Positions 6,095 through 8,311 of a DNA stretch of 8,311 nt are shown one piece after another (within the stretch, counting starts at the first letter, position 1; each line of letters begins with the position of its first letter). Made by a program: the position numbers and the translations under genes. The notes under the pieces were generated by a model. The model searched no databases and was not told where the DNA came from. It was given only the letters and a program-made list of their open reading frames with translations. The stretch comes from Flavobacteriales bacterium UBA5692 (GTDB taxonomy: Bacteria; Bacteroidota; Bacteroidia; Flavobacteriales_D; Sanyastnellaceae): assembly GCA_002420235.1 (NCBI GenBank), contig DIHQ01000135.1, positions 1 through 8,311 on the forward strand, read 5' to 3'.

Positions 6095-7009
6095 TTAACC
6101 CAAATTGAAGGTCATTACGGCCTTCAGTGCATCTCCAACATTTCCTTTTTCAATGCATTGAGCAGCGAACGAGTGAACAGCATATTCCAGTGAAAATCCA
6201 TCGCCCTCGTGCTCAATAAATAGTTCCGACAATTCGAGAAGCTTAAAGTCGTTTACCTCCGTCTCATTGGGCATTTCAATCATTGCACCAAGTTGAGCCA
6301 AATCATTACCAGTCAACACCTTGCTTTCCCGAACCTCCTTCGGCAGGGCATCTACGCCAATGCCAGCAGCAGCCAGCGGTTTTGGAACTGTAAATAAAGC
6401 ATCCCCGGAAGCACGAACGTATGTATTTCCTCCACATCGGCCGACAAGGTCGAGCAAATCGGGAATGGGCTGACCGGATTCATTTAGCACATCGGACCGA
6501 AAGTGCATGCGTTGAATTTCACAGACAACCAATTGTCCAGCTCCTCCATCCTCTCCCAACGAATCAACTCGGAGCACTCTGCACTCAAGGGCAAGAGGGC
6601 TCTCCCCCACTCGCTTGGGTTGAACTGTATCCGAGGACAACGCAGTAAGGCCAGCCTTTTCAAATTCACTTACCCCACGCGCAAAATCACCACTAGCCAA
6701 TGAACAGGCGTGCACCATGTTGTAATCGACGAGGTTAATTACCACTTCTGGTACGGAGCGAACATTTAATAAAGTGTGTTTTATGGTTTTGTCATTCATT
6801 CGGCGGGCCGGACTGAAAATGACAACAGGAGGTTTCGCTGAAAAAACATTAAAGTAACTAAACGGAGCAAGGTTGTCTTGACCATCTTCGTCCACCGTAC
6901 TAGCAAAAGCGATGGGACGTGGAGCAATCCCCCCGAGCAACTTTCCGTGCAGATCTCTTCCCTCTAAGTCATTAGGGTTGAAAGAAGAGTAGGCGTATTC
7001 TGACATCAT
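6095..7009 (-). CDS. Flavin reductase-like FMN-binding protein
   Basis: The protein has 304 residues. The N-terminal part carries the flavin reductase-like split-barrel signature: GGIAPRPIAFAST (26-38), NLAPFSYFNVFSAKPP (46-61) and IFSPARRMNDKT (64-75), the segments that line the FMN pocket in the family, then EVVINL (88-93). The domain spans roughly residues 15-190. The C-terminal third (about 190-304) is an acidic, mostly helical extension beyond the basic fold; extended forms of this length are, as I recall, common in Bacteroidota. The enzyme probably uses FMN in an oxidoreductase role, but the substrate and partner are unknown. The ATG at 7009 overlaps the purE stop in TGATGATG, so translation is probably coupled; the next ATG (7006) would remove one residue. 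The run could also be read from a TTG at 7012, which is unlikely. Confidence 0.88.
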   Translation of the reverse strand: MMSEYAYSSFNPNDLEGRDLHGKLLGGIAPRPIAFASTVDEDGQDNLAPFSYFNVFSAKPPVVIFSPARRMNDKTIKHTLLNVRSVPEVVINLVDYNMVHACSLASGDFARGVSEFEKAGLTALSSDTVQPKRVGESPLALECRVLRVDSLGEDGGAGQLVVCEIQRMHFRSDVLNESGQPIPDLLDLVGRCGGNTYVRASGDALFTVPKPLAAAGIGVDALPKEVRESKVLTGNDLAQLGAMIEMPNETEVNDFKLLELSELFIEHEGDGFSLEYAVHSFAAQCIEKGNVGDALKAVMTFNLG

Positions 7010-7506
7010 CAAAGTCGCTTCTCGACGGTATCGATGGAATTCAGCACCTTATCCTTCAACGATTCTTTAAAGTCAACCAAGCGCGAGGCCAAAGCCTTAT
7101 CGCTTGTAGCTGCGATTTGTGCAGCGAGTATTCCGGCATTGCGACCTCCATCCAAGGCGACAGTAGCGACTGGAACACCGGAAGGCATTTGAAGGATGCT
7201 CAAAACAGAATCCCAACCGTCGATGGAATTACTGCTGAGAATCGGGACGCCAATCACGGGCAGCGTAGTCAAGGAAGCAGTCATGCCCGGCAAATGGGCT
7301 GCGCCCCCTGCACCGGCTACTATGACCTTAATTCCTCGACCTGCCGCTTCAGTGGCATGGGCCACCATACGTTCAGGCGTGCGATGAGCAGACACCACAG
7401 TCATCTCGAAAGGCACATCCAGTTCCTTTAAAACTTCACCAGCTTTATCCATAACAGGAAGATCACTGGTTGACCCCATTATTATGCTGACTATTGGTTG
7501 GACCAT
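7009..7506 (-). CDS. purE: 5-(carboxyamino)imidazole ribonucleotide mutase (PurE class I)
   Basis: PurE converts N5-CAIR to CAIR in de novo purine synthesis in the cytoplasm and works as an octamer. The 165-residue length is typical. The phosphate-binding MGSTSD is at 10-15, SAHRTP with catalytic His41 at 39-44, and the central GAGGAAHLPGM at 65-75. These mark the bacterial class I mutase, which uses N5-CAIR from PurK, rather than the class II carboxylase that uses AIR and CO2 directly. The SSNSIDGWDSVLSILQMP block (91-108) is of the form seen in Bacteroidota, where the E. coli enzyme has a different loop. purK, its usual partner, is not in the window and must be encoded elsewhere or further away. 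The gene starts 12 bases after the nuclease stop, and its TGA overlaps the next ATG by one base. Confidence 0.97.
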   Translation of the reverse strand: MVQPIVSIIMGSTSDLPVMDKAGEVLKELDVPFEMTVVSAHRTPERMVAHATEAAGRGIKVIVAGAGGAAHLPGMTASLTTLPVIGVPILSSNSIDGWDSVLSILQMPSGVPVATVALDGGRNAGILAAQIAATSDKALASRLVDFKESLKDKVLNSIDTVEKRL

Positions 7507-7518
7507 GGTAGTTTGATT

Positions 7519-8106
7519 CTATGAATTGGATTTCTCACGGGCCTCAATTTCATCGCGCAGGCTGCTAGCAAGTTCGTAATCTTCTCGGGCAATAGCTTGG
7601 GCCAATTCTTTCTGTAATTCACCAATACTTCGTTCTTTCACCGTTGATTCTTCAGCCGCCTCGGCAGCTGCTTCTGCTTGCTCAACTCGTTCCATCTCCT
7701 CAGGGCCAATTCCGGCCATTTGCATCACCGACTCAGCGCAATATATTGGACAGCCAAACCGATATGCAATGGCAACGGCATCGCTGGGACGGCAATCAAT
7801 TTCCTCGGTTTTTTCTTCTGAAACACAATGCATCTTGGCAAAAAACACACCCTCGACCATGTTGTAAATGATAACCTCCAACACCCGAATGCCGAAAGAG
7901 CCGAATGCAGATTTGAATAAATCGTGCGTCAACGGACGAGAGGCCTTCATTTTTTCAATCTCAATAGCAATCGCTTGGGCCTCTGATCCACCAATAACAA
8001 TGGGGAGTTTGCGGTTGCCTTCCACCTCGCTCAACACCATTGCATATGCTCCCGATGAGGATCCACTTAGGGCAATGTCCGACACTTCGACTTCTACCTT
8101 TTTCAT
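7519..8106 (-). CDS. Bifunctional nuclease family protein (DUF151 plus UVR motif)
   Basis: The protein has 195 residues and two parts. Residues 1-133 are a BFN/DUF151 domain: VEVSDIALSGSSSGAYAMVLSE at the start, LPIVIGGSEAQAIAIE (34-49), RPLTHDLF (57-64), and the conserved CRPSDAVAIAYRFGCPIYCAE (105-125). The plant founder of this domain was reported as a nuclease acting on RNA and DNA; activity of bacterial members is less certain. An acidic, Ala/Glu-rich linker (134-158) leads to a UVR motif (about 161-190: IGELQKELAQAIAREDYELASSLRDEIE), the helical hairpin that UvrB and UvrC use to bind each other. The fusion is common in Bacteroidota. It lies 39 bases after etfA and 12 before purE, an arrangement close to the familiar etfB-etfA-nuclease order. 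No Shine-Dalgarno or clear -7 box is seen before the ATG at 8106. Confidence 0.93.
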   Translation of the reverse strand: MKKVEVEVSDIALSGSSSGAYAMVLSEVEGNRKLPIVIGGSEAQAIAIEIEKMKASRPLTHDLFKSAFGSFGIRVLEVIIYNMVEGVFFAKMHCVSEEKTEEIDCRPSDAVAIAYRFGCPIYCAESVMQMAGIGPEEMERVEQAEAAAEAAEESTVKERSIGELQKELAQAIAREDYELASSLRDEIEAREKSNS

Positions 8107-8145
8107 TCCACGGGAACTGCTATGAAGGTGAGCATGGGATGTGCA

Positions 8146-8311
8146 TCAAGTATCTAATGCTTGCACAGCAGCCGTGAGCTTCGGCAACACTTCAAACGCA
8201 TCACCGACAATGCCATAATCTGCAGCCTTGAAAAATGGTGCCTCAGGATCGGTATTAATTACAACAATTGTCTTCGACTGATTGACCCCAGCTAAATGCT
8301 GAATTGCCCCT
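8146..8311 (-). CDS. etfA: Electron transfer flavoprotein alpha subunit, C-terminal part
   Basis: Only the last 54 residues are present; the gene runs out of the right edge of the window. The segment GAIQHLAGVNQSKTIVVINTDPEAPFF (1-27) followed by ADYGIVGDAFEVLPKL (30-45) is the conserved end of the EtfA FAD domain, where the QH and the INTDPEAP loop contact FAD. The subunit pairs with EtfB and passes electrons from acyl-CoA and other dehydrogenases to ETF-quinone oxidoreductase. etfB would be expected just upstream, outside the window. The ending (TAAVQALDT) is normal. The TGA stop is 39 bases before the nuclease start. Confidence 0.95.
   Translation of the reverse strand, partial: GAIQHLAGVNQSKTIVVINTDPEAPFFKAADYGIVGDAFEVLPKLTAAVQALDT

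Noticed and set aside
8121..8145. Very short frame overlapping the etfA stop (TGATG) on the - strand
   Set aside because: It encodes only eight residues before a stop, so it is not a credible gene.

Overview
The window looks like ordinary chromosomal DNA from a member of the Bacteroidota, probably a Flavobacteriales-type bacterium. The evidence is a set of lineage-typical families: a DUF3078 outer-membrane protein, a DUF3127 protein with an SSB-like tail, a Bacteroidota-style PurE, a DUF151/UVR bifunctional nuclease next to etfA, and a stand-alone M16 peptidase. Promoter-like elements match the Bacteroidota -7 consensus TAnnTTTG, and Shine-Dalgarno sequences are largely absent. Species cannot be named from the sequence alone. 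No rRNA, tRNA, CRISPR array, insertion sequence, prophage or defence system was seen.

Layout. Bases 1-2310 read on the + strand: the C-terminal end of a PQQ-dependent aldose sugar dehydrogenase, a DUF3078 beta-barrel protein overlapping it by one base, and fabD (malonyl-CoA:ACP transacylase), which seems to have its own promoter inside the end of the DUF3078 gene. Bases 2383-3895 read on the - strand: a small pure coiled-coil protein and, upstream of it, an MFS efflux-type transporter. A 35-bp divergent region (3929-3963) separates the transporter from a + strand gene (3964-4371) whose protein is built from a strict 25-residue helical repeat. From 4385 to the end everything reads on the - strand, in transcription order: etfA (partial), DUF151/UVR nuclease, purE, a flavin reductase-like protein, DUF3127 protein, M16 peptidase.

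How the genes relate. Most are housekeeping: fatty-acid initiation (fabD), purine synthesis (purE), electron transfer (etfA), and flavin chemistry. The etfA to flavin reductase stretch has gaps of 39, 12 and -1 bases and is likely one transcription unit. DUF3127 and M16 (8 bases apart) probably form a second unit or a continuation of it.

The parts most worth a second look are the 25-residue repeat protein, the interleaved face-to-face promoters in front of it that form an inverted repeat, the 69-residue coiled-coil protein with an almost perfect heptad register, and the SSB-like DDLPF tail on the DUF3127 protein. No complete novel multi-gene system is evident.
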